Assembly (NCBI RefSeq): GCF_026342405.1 | Contig: NZ_JAPEMU010000001.1 | Coordinates: 62,001-126,000 of the forward strand | DNA from: Kitasatospora sp. NBC_00240 | Lineage (GTDB): Bacteria; Actinomycetota; Actinomycetes; Streptomycetales; Streptomycetaceae | Direction of reading: 5' to 3' | DNA: 64,000 nucleotides | Shown here: positions 7,068 through 16,500 of the stretch, piece after piece | Position numbering within the stretch: the stretch's first letter is position 1 | How the letters are laid out: every line of letters starts with the position of its first letter | The notes under the pieces: model-generated | Databases searched by the model: none | Told to the model about the DNA's origin: nothing | Seen by the model: only the letters and a program-made list of their open reading frames with translations | Made by a program: the position numbers and the translations under genes

Positions 7068-7901
7068 ATGACGCCGGTGTCGATGTTGATCCTCAAGCTG
7101 CTCCTCGCGCCCGCCCTGGTCGTCGCCTCCTCCCTGGCCGGACGCCGTTGGGGGCCGACGCTGGCGGGCACCCTGGTGGCCCTGCCGATCGTGGCCGGGC
7201 CGATCCTCTTCATCACCTGGCTGGAGCACGGCCGGCGGTTCGCCGCGCGGGCCGCCGGCGCCTCGCTGCTGGGCCTGATCTCGCTGGCCCTGTTCGCGGT
7301 CGTCTTCGCCCTGCTCGCCCGGACGGTCCGGACCGGGCACTGGGCGGTCACCCTGGTGCTGGCCTGGGCGGTCTGCCTGGCCGCGGACCTCGCGCTCTGC
7401 CGACTGTCCGTCGCGCCCGCCGTCGCCCTCTGCCTGTCGCTGGCCGCGACCGCCGGCGGCGCCAAGGCACTCGGCCGGGCCCGCGCGGACGGCGTGCCGA
7501 AGGCGCCCTCGCCACCGCGCTGGGACCTCCCGGCCCGCGCCGCGGCGACCGCCCTGCTGGTCACCGCACTGACCACGGCCGCCTCGCACCTCGGGCCCGA
7601 CCTGACCGGCGTACTCGCACCCTTCCCCATCGGCACCAGCGTGGTCGCGACCTTCGCCCTCGCCCAGGGCGGACCCGCGGTCGCGGAGGCGACCCTGCGC
7701 GGCGTACTGCGGGGCCTCGTGGGCTTTGCCGCCTTCTGCTACCTGGTCGCCGTCCTGACCGAACCCCTGGACGGCGCGGCCGCGTTCGGCATCGCCGTGG
7801 TCTGCACGCTCGCCCTGCAGCTGGGCGTCGGGCGACTGCAGGGCGCCCTCGCGGCACGCCGGGCCGCCCGCGTCACGTGCCCGGACCGGGCCGGCACCTG
7901 A
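7068..7901 (+). CDS. Polytopic membrane protein of unknown function
   Basis: 277 residues with about eight hydrophobic segments. Two halves resemble each other: residues near 20-50 (GPTLAGTLVALPIVAGP) and 180-215 (GPDLTGVLAPFPIGTSV) share a GPxLxGxLxxxP pattern, suggesting an internal duplication as in small permeases. ATG at 7068 follows CCAGG; a second in-frame ATG at 7083 is possible. It diverges from the SRPBCC/MarR operon across the MarR operator and could therefore be under the same control. No family name can be given with confidence. Confidence 0.7.
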   Translation: MTPVSMLILKLLLAPALVVASSLAGRRWGPTLAGTLVALPIVAGPILFITWLEHGRRFAARAAGASLLGLISLALFAVVFALLARTVRTGHWAVTLVLAWAVCLAADLALCRLSVAPAVALCLSLAATAGGAKALGRARADGVPKAPSPPRWDLPARAAATALLVTALTTAASHLGPDLTGVLAPFPIGTSVVATFALAQGGPAVAEATLRGVLRGLVGFAAFCYLVAVLTEPLDGAAAFGIAVVCTLALQLGVGRLQGALAARRAARVTCPDRAGT

Positions 7902-7987
7902 CCCTGGCGACGCATTGCCGTCGACCGCCGGGAACCCACTGACCTCCGGACGCGCAGCAGTGTCCGTCACGTTCCCGACGCGACTGC

Positions 7988-8013
7988 GGGGCCGGTGCGT
8001 GTGCACCGGCCCC
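7988..8013 (+). terminator. Terminator hairpin for the membrane protein gene
   Basis: Perfect 11-bp stem (7988-7998 with 8003-8013) and a GTGT loop between two convergent genes. It could work in both directions. Confidence 0.75.
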
Positions 8014-8033
8014 GACGCCTCCTCAGCCGACCA

Positions 8034-8075
8034 CGTCCCGCCAGGGCGTCCACGGAAGGACGCCCTGGCGGGACG
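8034..8075 (-). terminator. Strong terminator for the giant ESX-like gene
   Basis: Perfect 18-bp stem (8034-8051 with 8058-8075) with a 6-nt loop ACGGAA, ending 6 bp from the stop codon of the minus-strand gene. It is the longest perfect stem noticed in the window. Confidence 0.8.
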
Positions 8076-8081
8076 GCATGC

Positions 8082-11000
8082 TCAGTCGGCTTCCGCCGCC
8101 GTGGCAGCGGCGTTGGCCCGGTCCAGCAGCGTTCGCAGGACGCGTTGCTGGTCGGAGCGGCTGGTGGTGGCGCCCAGCCCCTGGTAGTAGGCGGTCAGCC
8201 CGGCCAGCGCGCCGGCCGCGTCGGACGGGCGGTCCGCCTGCTGGACCTCCTGGAACCACTCCTCCAGCCGGCCCCGGTGTGCCCGCTCCGGCACGTTGAA
8301 CCGGTCGATGGTGAACTGTTCGCGCCAGTCGGCCCAGGAGTTCTCGACCGCGGCCCGCCCGTCGTCGCCGAAGACCGTGGTGAGCGAACGCTCCCAGGCG
8401 CCGAGCCCCGACAGGTACTTGGCCCCCAGCGCGGAGTCCAGCGGCCGAAGCCGGCCCGCCTCCAGCAGCGCGTGCATGTTCTTGTCGCTGAAGGTCCGGT
8501 CGGCCAGGTGGCCGATCGTCTCCCCGTTGACCGGGCCGAGCGTGCTCGCCAGATGCCCCCAGCTCAGGTAGGCCCGGTCGAGGCGCTCCCCCTCCATCCC
8601 GAACGGCGCCGCGCCGTCGAAGTGGCTGGCGACCACCTGGTGATGACGGCCGGTCCCGATCTCCCTGAGGTCCAGTTCGCCGCTCGCGGTGGCCCTGGCC
8701 AGCTGGAAGTCGTCCACGAAGGTGGTGTGCGGCAGCTTCTGGTGGGCGACCACGAAGAGGCGGATCAGATCGCTGGTCCGGGCCGGGCGCAGCGGGGGCG
8801 GGGTGTTGTCGATGTCCGCCAGCTCGCGCCGGGCGTGGTCGACCACCGCGCGGGTGGGCCCGTCCAGGTCCTGGACGGCGTGCATCTCGTCGAAGCGCGC
8901 GCCCAGCCAGCCCTCCAGGACCTGCGGGCTCTTCCCCTCGAAGGAGAGCAGCGAGGCCCGCATGAACGACCAGGAGGCGGCGTGCGAGTTCTGCGTCTGG
9001 TACTGGGTGTCCGGCCGGGCCTGCTCGCTGAGCATGATCCGGCCGATCAGGGACGGGTCGTGGCGGTCGACGGCGATGTCCGCGACCAGGTCCGAGTCGG
9101 CGCCGTAGCGCCGGAAGGCCTGGACGGTCGGCGGCAGGTCCGTGTGCGGCTGAACGGTCACCGGCCTGTCCATCCCCAGCAGGCCTTCGATCTGGTCCTT
9201 CCGGTCCGCCGTCAGGTAGTCAGGGAAGGCCCGGTGCAGGCTCTTGATCAGGTGTTCCCTGGCGGCGGCCGCGTCCTCCTTGGACAGCGCGTTGTTCTCC
9301 TTGAGGTCCAGCAGGGTCCCCACCACCTCGTGCGGGGCGGGGGCCGGGCCGTCACCGCGCACGTAGCGGTCGATCCGCTCGATCATGTTCGCCTCGCCCC
9401 GGCCCTTGGCGGCGCCGTCGGCGAAGGAGGCGAAGGAGGTGATCTGGGACAGCTCGATGTAGCCCGAGACCAAATCGCCGAGGCTCCGGTGCCACTCCTG
9501 CAGGGGCAGGTCGGCCGGCGGATGCTCCGGCAGCGCGCCGAGCCGGCCCATGATGTCGTTCCAGCGAGCCACCACCATCTCGTGGTCGGCCGCAGCCGCG
9601 CCCTTCGGCAGCGGCGGGAACTTCTGGAACTCCTTGATGTCCGTGACCAGTTCGTTCCACACGGAGTCCGCCGTACGGTTCGCCAGGCCCTCCGCGGCGC
9701 GCCGGGTGAGGACCCACGGCACGGTGTGCGAACGCTGGTCGGACCCGAACCGGGTCATCGGCCGGTCGTTGGACGGGACCACCTCGGTCAGCCAGACCTC
9801 GTCGCCGCGGAGCGGGAGGCGGGGATCGCCGGTGAAACCGGTCTGCACGGCGACCGGCATCGGCCGGCGCGGCGGGGCGGCCGCCGGCTCCACCGGGCCC
9901 GGTTCGGGGCTCGGGGAGTGGACGCCCATGTCGTCGTCCAGGGCGGGACTCGGCGTGCGGGGGGAGCCCATGTCCGTGTCCAGCATTTCGTGTCCGCCGT
10001 GCTGGTACTCGGTGTCGTGGGCCGTGGTGTCGTGGTGGGCGGCGCCCTGATAGGCAGTTCCCTGGTGCGAGGACCCGGTGCCGTGGCCGTTCCCGTTGCC
10101 CGTCGGTGCGGGCGGCGGGGGCGGCGGGGACAGCGTTTGGTGCAGCCCGCGGGAGACCGGGCCGGTGGTGAACGCTGGCGGCGGCGGGGGCGGCGGGGCC
10201 GAGGCGGTGTGGGTGTCGGGGGCCCGGTCGGGGTTGGTCGGGTGGGGCGGGTTGGTCGAGTTGCTCCGGTCGACTGTCGAGGTGGAGGCGTTGGCGGTGG
10301 TGCCGGCAGTGGCGTTGGCGGCAGCGGCGGCCTTCAGACGCTTCGCCTCCTCCTTGGCCGCGCGCAGTTCGGCCAGCTGCTCGGGAGTCGGCTTGGCGCC
10401 CTTGGGCTCCCGCACCGGCCGGGCGGTCGGTTCGCTGCCGAGCCGCTGGGAGATCTCCTCCAGGGTGTGCAGCTGCGCCGGGGTGAACCGGTCCGCCGAG
10501 TGCCTGGAGACCTCCGCGACCACGTCCGCCAGCTTGCCGATAGCCGGCCGCATCGACTCCCGGCCCTCCCGCAGGTGGTCGAGGGCGGCCGGGTCGAGCT
10601 TGGAGTGCAGCGTCAGCACGTCCAGGGCGTCGCGGACCCGCTTCTCCCGGAGCAGTGCCATGTCCACCTTGGCGTCCTGCTTGCGCATCGCGAGCGCGGC
10701 GAGCTTGTCACCCAGCAGGTCCTCGCTCGCCACCACCTTCAGCGGGACGACCTCGCCGTTGTGGGTCTCGCCGTTGACGACCACCTCCATCGGGTGGTCC
10801 TGCGCACGCACCGGCGCCAGCGTGATGCTGACGTCGAGACCGCCGAAGCGACCGGTCACCGTGGTCGAGGCGGTACGCCGGCCGGGCACCACCTGGCTGT
10901 CGGTGAGCACCTCGTCCGCCAGGAAGCGGAGCACCTCGTTGGGGTTCCTGATCCCGTCGCCGCCGAAGGACAGGCGCATGTCGAGGTCCTGGACGGGACG

Positions 11001-14000
11001 GTGCAGTTGGAGGGCGGCGACGCCTCCGCCACCGCCCAGCACCAGCGAGCCGGGCGGCAGGCCCAGGTTGCTCCCGTTGAGCCGCTCCACGACGGTCTGC
11101 TCCAGGAGCGCGGCGGTGCCGAGCCGGAACTCGGACTCCGCCGTCTCCCGATCGGTCATGCCGTCGGGCGTCGGGTGGGTCGTCGGGGCCGGCGGCGGGG
11201 GCGCCACCGGGTGGGCGGAGTTGGGCGTGCCGTGCGTCCCCGGGGTGGGCGCCCCGGTTCCGGGCACCGGCGGCGGGGCGTGCGAGGGCGCCGGCGGCGG
11301 GGTGTGGGTGGGAGCGGGCGTGACGGCGGCGGGCTGGTGCTCGACGCCCTCCATGAAGTCCCGCAGCCCTTCGTACATGTCGTTCTCGGCCCGGGTCGCC
11401 TCGACCGGGTTCGCCGGGGCGTGCGTACCCGGCACGGGGTCCGGACCGTAGAGCCGCTCCAGCAGCGGGAGCAGGGCCGGCTCGTTCGCCCGCACCCAGG
11501 CCGGGCCGTTGTTGCGCTGCTGCCCGGTGTGCGGGTCGGTGCCGTGGTTGGTGCCCAGGTAGGCGTTGGTCACCTGGGCGAAGTACTCCAACTCGTCGCG
11601 CGAGCCGTAGTTGTCGACCGGGTTGCCGTGGAGGTCCTGGCGCGGCCCGTCCGTCCAGGCCGCGTTCGGGTCGTTCAGCTTGCCCTGGTAGCTGCTGGTG
11701 ATGGCGGCCCGGTCCGGGGCGGGCAGGCCGTACTGGTGGACGGTGTGGGCGAACTCGTGGGTGGTGGTGGAGTAACCGTCCGCGTAGTGGGTCGCGTTGC
11801 CGACCGAGGTGTTCTCCCCGAGCAGGTTCTCCTCGGTGACGGCGGCCCGCCGGCCGCCCGAGCCGCGCACGTCGTCCCAGCCGCGGCCGCCGCCGGACGC
11901 GCCGGCGGCCGTGGTGCCGCGCAGCCCGTGGAAGGCGTTGACCGAGGTCATCGAGACGTCCTTGGGCACCACCACGATCCCGGCGCCGCTCTTCAGCAAC
12001 GTGGCGGCCACATCCGGGTCCTGAAGCATCCGCTCGGCCTGCGCACGGGCCTGCGCCCGGGCCGAGACCGGTTGGGCGGCACGGCTGTCGACGTCGACCA
12101 TCAACCGGGCGGCCGTGGTCGCGAACTCCTTGGGCGGCAGCGCCCCGCGCAGCGCGTCCACGAACGCCGGGTCCTTGGCCAGCCAGCGCCGGTACTCCGG
12201 GCGCAGCGCGTCCAGGGTCTGTGCCCGCTCCTGCGCCGACATCGTCGGCACGTCGCGGACCAGCTGGGTCGCCTCGGGCGGCCGGGTGATGGTGAACTGC
12301 TGCTCCCGGCCCATCTCCTGGGCCGTCCGGCCGACCCGGCCGGTGCCCCCCTGGCGCAGCGCGTCGAGCTCGGCCTGCCGCTGGTCGCGCGCTGTCTGGT
12401 GGATCTGGTCGGCCGCCTGCGAGGTCAGCGGACGGTGCGGCGTGCCGGACGTGCCCGGGGTGGCGGGCGTGTTGTTCGGGTTCGGGCTCGGATGCTGGTT
12501 GGGCTGCTGGGTGGGGTGCTGCGCGGACGGCTGGGGCTGGGTCCTCGGTGGGATCGGCGGAGCGGTCCGGCCGGGCGCCGACGATGTTCCGCGCTTCGGT
12601 GGGATCGGCGGAGCGGTCCGGCCCGGCGCCGGCTGGGTCGGGTGCTGAACCGGGTTCGGGCTCGGCTGCTGCGTCGGGTTCGAGGTCGATGTCGTCCCAC
12701 GGCGCGGCGGGATCGGCGGAGCGGTCCGGCCCGGGTTCGGCGTCGGGTGCTGGGTCGGGTTCGACGTCGGATGCTGGGTCGGGTTCGCGGTCGGGTGCTG
12801 CACGGACGGCTGCTGCCCCGACGGCTGCGCCTGCCGACGCGGCGGGATCGGCGGAGCCGTCCGACCACCACTCGAAGTCGGATGCTGGGTCGGAGGCTGC
12901 TGCCCTGCCGGTTGCGTCTGCCGACGCGGCGGGATCGGCGGAGCGGTCCGGGCTGGCTGCGGCGGCGGAGCGGCCGACGGGCCGCGGGAAGTCCCGCTCC
13001 GAGGGGCGGCGCCGCCCTGGACGCCGTGCGGCGTCCCGGCGGCGGCCGCGCTCACGTCCGCCGGGGGCGGCGGCGGCACGGACGGCGTCTCGGTCGAACG
13101 GGAGGGCTGGTCGCCCGCCGCCGGCCGGGCGGTGGGGACGGACATGCCGGGCGGCAGGCCTGCGGTGTCCAGCCGGCTCGTGCCGGTCTCGACGGGGTCA
13201 TGCGACGTCGGCACCGAGTGGTCCCCCGCCGTCGACGGGTGCGGCGCCACCGGTCCGGACGACCCCTGGGGCGTCCCGCGGCCGGTCGGCGAACCGCCGG
13301 GCCCCGCTTCGACATGGGCGGCGGACGGCGTCGCGGAAGGCGCGGCGTGGCTGGGCTGCGGGGCGGCGGAGGCAGCGACCGGCGTCTCGTGCGGTGCCGC
13401 ACTCGGGGCGTGGTCGGGCGTGCTGTGCGTCGGCGGTGGCGACGGGGGTGTGTCGTGCGAGGGAGTGGCCGCCGGACCCTCCGGGCCCGGGCGCGACGGC
13501 GCGGCGGCGGATCCGGCGGCGGGCGCCTCGTGCGGCGTGGCGATCGGGGCCTGGTCAGGCGTGCTGTGCAGCGACGGCGTCACGGTCGGCGCCGGAGTTG
13601 GGGTTGGGGTCGGGGTTGGGGTCGCCGTCGGATTCGGCTCGGTACGAGTCTCGGACGGCCGTCCGGTGTCGGCCTGGCTGGTGTCGGGTGCCGGTTGCCG
13701 GGGAGCGGCGTCCGGTGCGGTGCGGACCGGCGTTTCGGCTGCCGCGTGCTGCGGCTCGGGCCGCTGCAGGCCGCCGGTGCTCGGCTGGGTGTCGGTGTGC
13801 CGTTCCGCCGCCGGGGCCGGTTCGGCGGCGTGCACCGTGCTGTCCGGCGCGGGGCTGCGCGGCGCGCTCTCGGTCGGCGGACCGCTCTCCGTACGCGGCG
13901 CACTCTCCTGGGCCGGGGTGTGCGACGGAGTCGGGGTGGGTGACGAAGCGGCAGCCGCCTGGTGCGGAGCGGCCTCCGGCGTGGTCGCGTGCGCAGCCGC

Positions 14001-15491
14001 CTGGTGCGGAGCGGCCGGTTCGGTACCGCGCGGCGCGCTCTCCTGGGCCGGGATGTGCGCCGGGGCAGAAGTCGCCGCGGGGGCGGCCGGGGGCGTACCG
14101 GTGGTGTGGTCGGCGACCGGGGTGGACGCAGCGGGGCGGTCGGAGCCGAACGGGACCAGGCCGCCCGCCCCGGGGCTGCGGCCGGTTCCGCCGCCGTTGG
14201 CACCACTGGTGCCGGTCTCGGTCGAGTGGCTGCCAGGAGTGGCGTGCCCGGCGCCGGTGGACGAGGACCCGCCCCCGCCGTCGAGGGTGCCCCGGGTACC
14301 GGATCCGCCGGCCGGGCCCTGGTAGGCGGAGGTGGCGGCGTCCGGCTTGGAGAAGGCCGGGGTGCTGTCGCCGTGTCCGCTCCCGCCGGGCGAAGCCGCC
14401 CCGGACGAAGCGGCACCCGACGAAGCGGCACCCGACGAAGCGGCACCGGACGAAGCGGCACCGGCGCCCGAGCCGGACAGGGAACCCGAGCCGGAGCCGG
14501 CCCCCGACAGGGAACCGCCGATGGACGTCCCCCCGGTGGCGGTGGTGGCGCCACCGCCCGTGGGCGGAGCGCTGTGCGGGGTGGGCCCGACCGGCGGGCC
14601 GTTGAAGCGGCCCTTGATGTTCGCCGAGCCGGCCCGCAGGCCGACCGCGGCGCCGCCGCTGAGGCCCGACCCGAGCAGACTCCCGCCTTCGACGTGGCCG
14701 GTGGTGATCAGCTGGGTCGACACGTCCGCGCCGACCCCGACCGCCGCGCCGTGGACCATCTTTCCGCCGGTGGTCTGCATCGCGCCGGCCAGGCCGAGCT
14801 TCGAGCCCGCGCCGCTCAGCCCCTTGCCGATCAGATGCCCGCTGGCGCCGGCGACGGCGCCGCCGAGGGCGTTCTGGCCCAGCTCCTTCATGTCGATGCT
14901 CTTGCGATGGCCCTCCATCAGCTCGATGCTCTGGGCCATCAGGTTGATGGCGGCCATCTGGGCCGCCTGCTTGGCAGCGAACTCCAGGGCCTCCTTCAGG
15001 AGTTGCTTGAGGATCTGCTGGACCACCGTACGGCTGATCCCGACGAACACCGGGATCTCGGCCAGCGAGATGCCCGCGGTGAACGGTGCCTCCGCCTCGG
15101 CGGTGGCGACCTCGAAGGCCAGGATGCCGAGTTGCGCGATGATCTGGATCTTGGCGGTCTCCGCCGAGTTGGCCATCGCCTCCAGCATGTCCCCCATGCC
15201 GTTGCAGGCCTGCACCAGCCCGGGGAAGTAGCCCGGGTCCTGCTCGGTGCCCTTGCCGACGGTGAACTGCGCCCAGTGCTTGGCCAACGCCTCGGCGGCC
15301 ACGCCCTGCTGGCCCTCCAGTGCTCGCTTCAAGGCGGAGTCGGCCGCCTCACCGGCGTCCTTGAGGGTCTCGGCCCCCTGCCGCCAGCGCTCCGCCATGT
15401 CGCGCAGCATGTCCTCGTCCGCCTCCGGCCAGCGGGTGCCGGCCAGCAGGAGGAGCACCCACTGAAGGGGTTCGGGCAGCTCGACCGCCAT
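8082..15491 (-). CDS. Giant CpnT-like WXG100-domain polymorphic protein with zincin and AbiEii-like modules
   Basis: 2,469 residues. N-terminal domain (1 to about 250) opens LPEPLQWVLLLLAGTRWPEAD, the WXG100-like domain found at the front of mycobacterial CpnT and other ESX-exported toxins. A long Pro/Ala/Thr/Ser linker (about 290-1140) holds five PPIPPRR-type repeats. A zincin-like module carries HEFAH (about 1245-1249, HExxH class) with a downstream glutamate region DELEYFAQ. A nucleotidyltransferase-like module follows, with LVLGGGGGVAAL and a downstream RPVQDLDM near 1500 and a later KVD/RDALDVL motif, as in AbiEii-type toxins. The C-terminus (about 1890-2469) is an alpha-rich region opening with TEVVPSNDRPMTRFGSDQ, whose activity I do not recognise. 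Start ATG has GAAAGG upstream. It lies 4 bp after the preceding WXG gene, so it is the last gene of that operon. No immunity gene is adjacent downstream. Confidence 0.85.
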   Translation of the reverse strand: MAVELPEPLQWVLLLLAGTRWPEADEDMLRDMAERWRQGAETLKDAGEAADSALKRALEGQQGVAAEALAKHWAQFTVGKGTEQDPGYFPGLVQACNGMGDMLEAMANSAETAKIQIIAQLGILAFEVATAEAEAPFTAGISLAEIPVFVGISRTVVQQILKQLLKEALEFAAKQAAQMAAINLMAQSIELMEGHRKSIDMKELGQNALGGAVAGASGHLIGKGLSGAGSKLGLAGAMQTTGGKMVHGAAVGVGADVSTQLITTGHVEGGSLLGSGLSGGAAVGLRAGSANIKGRFNGPPVGPTPHSAPPTGGGATTATGGTSIGGSLSGAGSGSGSLSGSGAGAASSGAASSGAASSGAASSGAASPGGSGHGDSTPAFSKPDAATSAYQGPAGGSGTRGTLDGGGGSSSTGAGHATPGSHSTETGTSGANGGGTGRSPGAGGLVPFGSDRPAASTPVADHTTGTPPAAPAATSAPAHIPAQESAPRGTEPAAPHQAAAHATTPEAAPHQAAAASSPTPTPSHTPAQESAPRTESGPPTESAPRSPAPDSTVHAAEPAPAAERHTDTQPSTGGLQRPEPQHAAAETPVRTAPDAAPRQPAPDTSQADTGRPSETRTEPNPTATPTPTPTPTPAPTVTPSLHSTPDQAPIATPHEAPAAGSAAAPSRPGPEGPAATPSHDTPPSPPPTHSTPDHAPSAAPHETPVAASAAPQPSHAAPSATPSAAHVEAGPGGSPTGRGTPQGSSGPVAPHPSTAGDHSVPTSHDPVETGTSRLDTAGLPPGMSVPTARPAAGDQPSRSTETPSVPPPPPADVSAAAAGTPHGVQGGAAPRSGTSRGPSAAPPPQPARTAPPIPPRRQTQPAGQQPPTQHPTSSGGRTAPPIPPRRQAQPSGQQPSVQHPTANPTQHPTSNPTQHPTPNPGRTAPPIPPRRGTTSTSNPTQQPSPNPVQHPTQPAPGRTAPPIPPKRGTSSAPGRTAPPIPPRTQPQPSAQHPTQQPNQHPSPNPNNTPATPGTSGTPHRPLTSQAADQIHQTARDQRQAELDALRQGGTGRVGRTAQEMGREQQFTITRPPEATQLVRDVPTMSAQERAQTLDALRPEYRRWLAKDPAFVDALRGALPPKEFATTAARLMVDVDSRAAQPVSARAQARAQAERMLQDPDVAATLLKSGAGIVVVPKDVSMTSVNAFHGLRGTTAAGASGGGRGWDDVRGSGGRRAAVTEENLLGENTSVGNATHYADGYSTTTHEFAHTVHQYGLPAPDRAAITSSYQGKLNDPNAAWTDGPRQDLHGNPVDNYGSRDELEYFAQVTNAYLGTNHGTDPHTGQQRNNGPAWVRANEPALLPLLERLYGPDPVPGTHAPANPVEATRAENDMYEGLRDFMEGVEHQPAAVTPAPTHTPPPAPSHAPPPVPGTGAPTPGTHGTPNSAHPVAPPPPAPTTHPTPDGMTDRETAESEFRLGTAALLEQTVVERLNGSNLGLPPGSLVLGGGGGVAALQLHRPVQDLDMRLSFGGDGIRNPNEVLRFLADEVLTDSQVVPGRRTASTTVTGRFGGLDVSITLAPVRAQDHPMEVVVNGETHNGEVVPLKVVASEDLLGDKLAALAMRKQDAKVDMALLREKRVRDALDVLTLHSKLDPAALDHLREGRESMRPAIGKLADVVAEVSRHSADRFTPAQLHTLEEISQRLGSEPTARPVREPKGAKPTPEQLAELRAAKEEAKRLKAAAAANATAGTTANASTSTVDRSNSTNPPHPTNPDRAPDTHTASAPPPPPPPAFTTGPVSRGLHQTLSPPPPPPAPTGNGNGHGTGSSHQGTAYQGAAHHDTTAHDTEYQHGGHEMLDTDMGSPRTPSPALDDDMGVHSPSPEPGPVEPAAAPPRRPMPVAVQTGFTGDPRLPLRGDEVWLTEVVPSNDRPMTRFGSDQRSHTVPWVLTRRAAEGLANRTADSVWNELVTDIKEFQKFPPLPKGAAAADHEMVVARWNDIMGRLGALPEHPPADLPLQEWHRSLGDLVSGYIELSQITSFASFADGAAKGRGEANMIERIDRYVRGDGPAPAPHEVVGTLLDLKENNALSKEDAAAAREHLIKSLHRAFPDYLTADRKDQIEGLLGMDRPVTVQPHTDLPPTVQAFRRYGADSDLVADIAVDRHDPSLIGRIMLSEQARPDTQYQTQNSHAASWSFMRASLLSFEGKSPQVLEGWLGARFDEMHAVQDLDGPTRAVVDHARRELADIDNTPPPLRPARTSDLIRLFVVAHQKLPHTTFVDDFQLARATASGELDLREIGTGRHHQVVASHFDGAAPFGMEGERLDRAYLSWGHLASTLGPVNGETIGHLADRTFSDKNMHALLEAGRLRPLDSALGAKYLSGLGAWERSLTTVFGDDGRAAVENSWADWREQFTIDRFNVPERAHRGRLEEWFQEVQQADRPSDAAGALAGLTAYYQGLGATTSRSDQQRVLRTLLDRANAAATAAEAD
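12543..12950 (-). repeat. Five RTAPPIPPRR proline-rich repeats in the giant protein
   Basis: Near-identical 27-30 bp units at about 12543, 12595, 12701, 12835 and 12921 encode R-T-A-P-P-I-P-P-R/K at residues about 847-982. PxxPx(R/K) is the class II SH3 ligand pattern. Spacers are Q/P/T/N-rich and irregular. Confidence 0.85.
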
Positions 15492-15495
15492 CGGA

Positions 15496-16422
15496 TCAGG
15501 CCTTTCGGTTGGTGTGCGACGGCGCGTCGGCGATGCCGCGCAGGGTGGCGGTGGGAAGGGTCGGGTCCACCGGTGCGCTCCAGGACGCGGGCTGGCGGAC
15601 CGCCGCGACGTCCGCCTCGGCACCGCCGGCGCCACCGAAGACCTGGGCGGTGGCCGCCTCGCTGTTGCGGTAGTTCTCGGTCATCGCCTTCAGGCCGTCG
15701 GCGATGAAACGCACGGCTTCGGGCATCCCCTTGAGTCCCTTGAGGGTGCCCGTGCTGTACGTCAGGTAGCCCTTCTCCCCCTCGGCGAACTTCTTGCCCG
15801 ATTCGTCGTTGCCCCAGGGGGCGGCGGACTGGGTGTGGTCCAGGTAGGCCGTCAGGCCGGTTACCAGTTGGGCCAGTTGGTCCGAGGCGGCCAGGATCGG
15901 ACCGATGGCCGCGCTGTACTGCTCGGGGTCGATCTGGAACCCGCTGCCCGCCGAGCCCGGCACGGAGGCGGCGGCCGCCGTCGGCGAGGTGGGAAGGCCG
16001 TCCTGGCTCGTAGGGTCGGCCAGCCGCTTGGTGGCCGACGCCTCCCCCGTCTCCGCGCCCAGCGAGTCCTGCGCGGCCAAGGACTCGCCCTCGGGGCTGC
16101 GGAGCGCGGTGCTACGGGTCTGGGCGGCGAGCGGACGCACCGCATCGACCTCCGCCGGACGCAAAGCCGCCTGCATCGGCTCAGCCACCGTCGCACGCAA
16201 AGCCTCATGCACCGGCTCAGCCTCCATCGGACGCAAAGCCGCCTGCATCGGCTCAGCCACCGTCGCACGCAAAGCCTCATGCACCGGCTCAGCCACCGTC
16301 GCACGCAAAGCCTCATGCACCGGCTCAGCCTCCATCGGACGCAAAGCCGCCTGCATCGGCTCGGCCTGTGCAACGACCCGTTGGGTCACCCGGGTCGGCT
16401 GCAGCTCGGTCTGCTCATCCAC
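15496..16422 (-). CDS. WXG100-like protein with N-terminal 12-residue repeats
   Basis: 308 residues. The first 90 contain six copies of a 12-residue unit alternating AEPMQAALRPME and AEPVHEALRATV. The rest is an ESX-substrate-like helical domain: FQIDPEQYSAAIGPILAASDQL opens it, WGNDESGKKFAEG gives the W-G turn, and YRNSE near the end of the last helix fits the YxxxD/E export signature. It ends 4 bp before the giant gene start, implying coupling. Such WXG100-like partners usually form a helical complex with the large toxin for ESX-type export. Role inferred. Confidence 0.78.
   Translation of the reverse strand: MDEQTELQPTRVTQRVVAQAEPMQAALRPMEAEPVHEALRATVAEPVHEALRATVAEPMQAALRPMEAEPVHEALRATVAEPMQAALRPAEVDAVRPLAAQTRSTALRSPEGESLAAQDSLGAETGEASATKRLADPTSQDGLPTSPTAAAASVPGSAGSGFQIDPEQYSAAIGPILAASDQLAQLVTGLTAYLDHTQSAAPWGNDESGKKFAEGEKGYLTYSTGTLKGLKGMPEAVRFIADGLKAMTENYRNSEAATAQVFGGAGGAEADVAAVRQPASWSAPVDPTLPTATLRGIADAPSHTNRKA
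16150..16365 (-). repeat. Six tandem 36-bp repeats (12-residue units)
   Basis: Six in-frame units fill 216 bp. Two sequence types alternate as A-B-B-A-B-A', with near-perfect identity within a type, so the expansion is recent. Predicted to be amphipathic helices at the N-terminus of the WXG100-like protein. Confidence 0.9.
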
Positions 16423-16500
16423 GGCGGTTCCACCTCTGGCTGGTCGGGGTGCCGATCGGAAGAGCGGCGGGGTGACGGGGCTGCGGCGGGTCGGCAGGTG

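Noticed and set aside
7995..13943. A very long plus-strand open frame (about 1,980 codons)
   Set aside because: It is the antisense of the WXG100-like giant gene; its content is repeat-like V/G/R runs without family motifs, caused by high GC and absence of stops.
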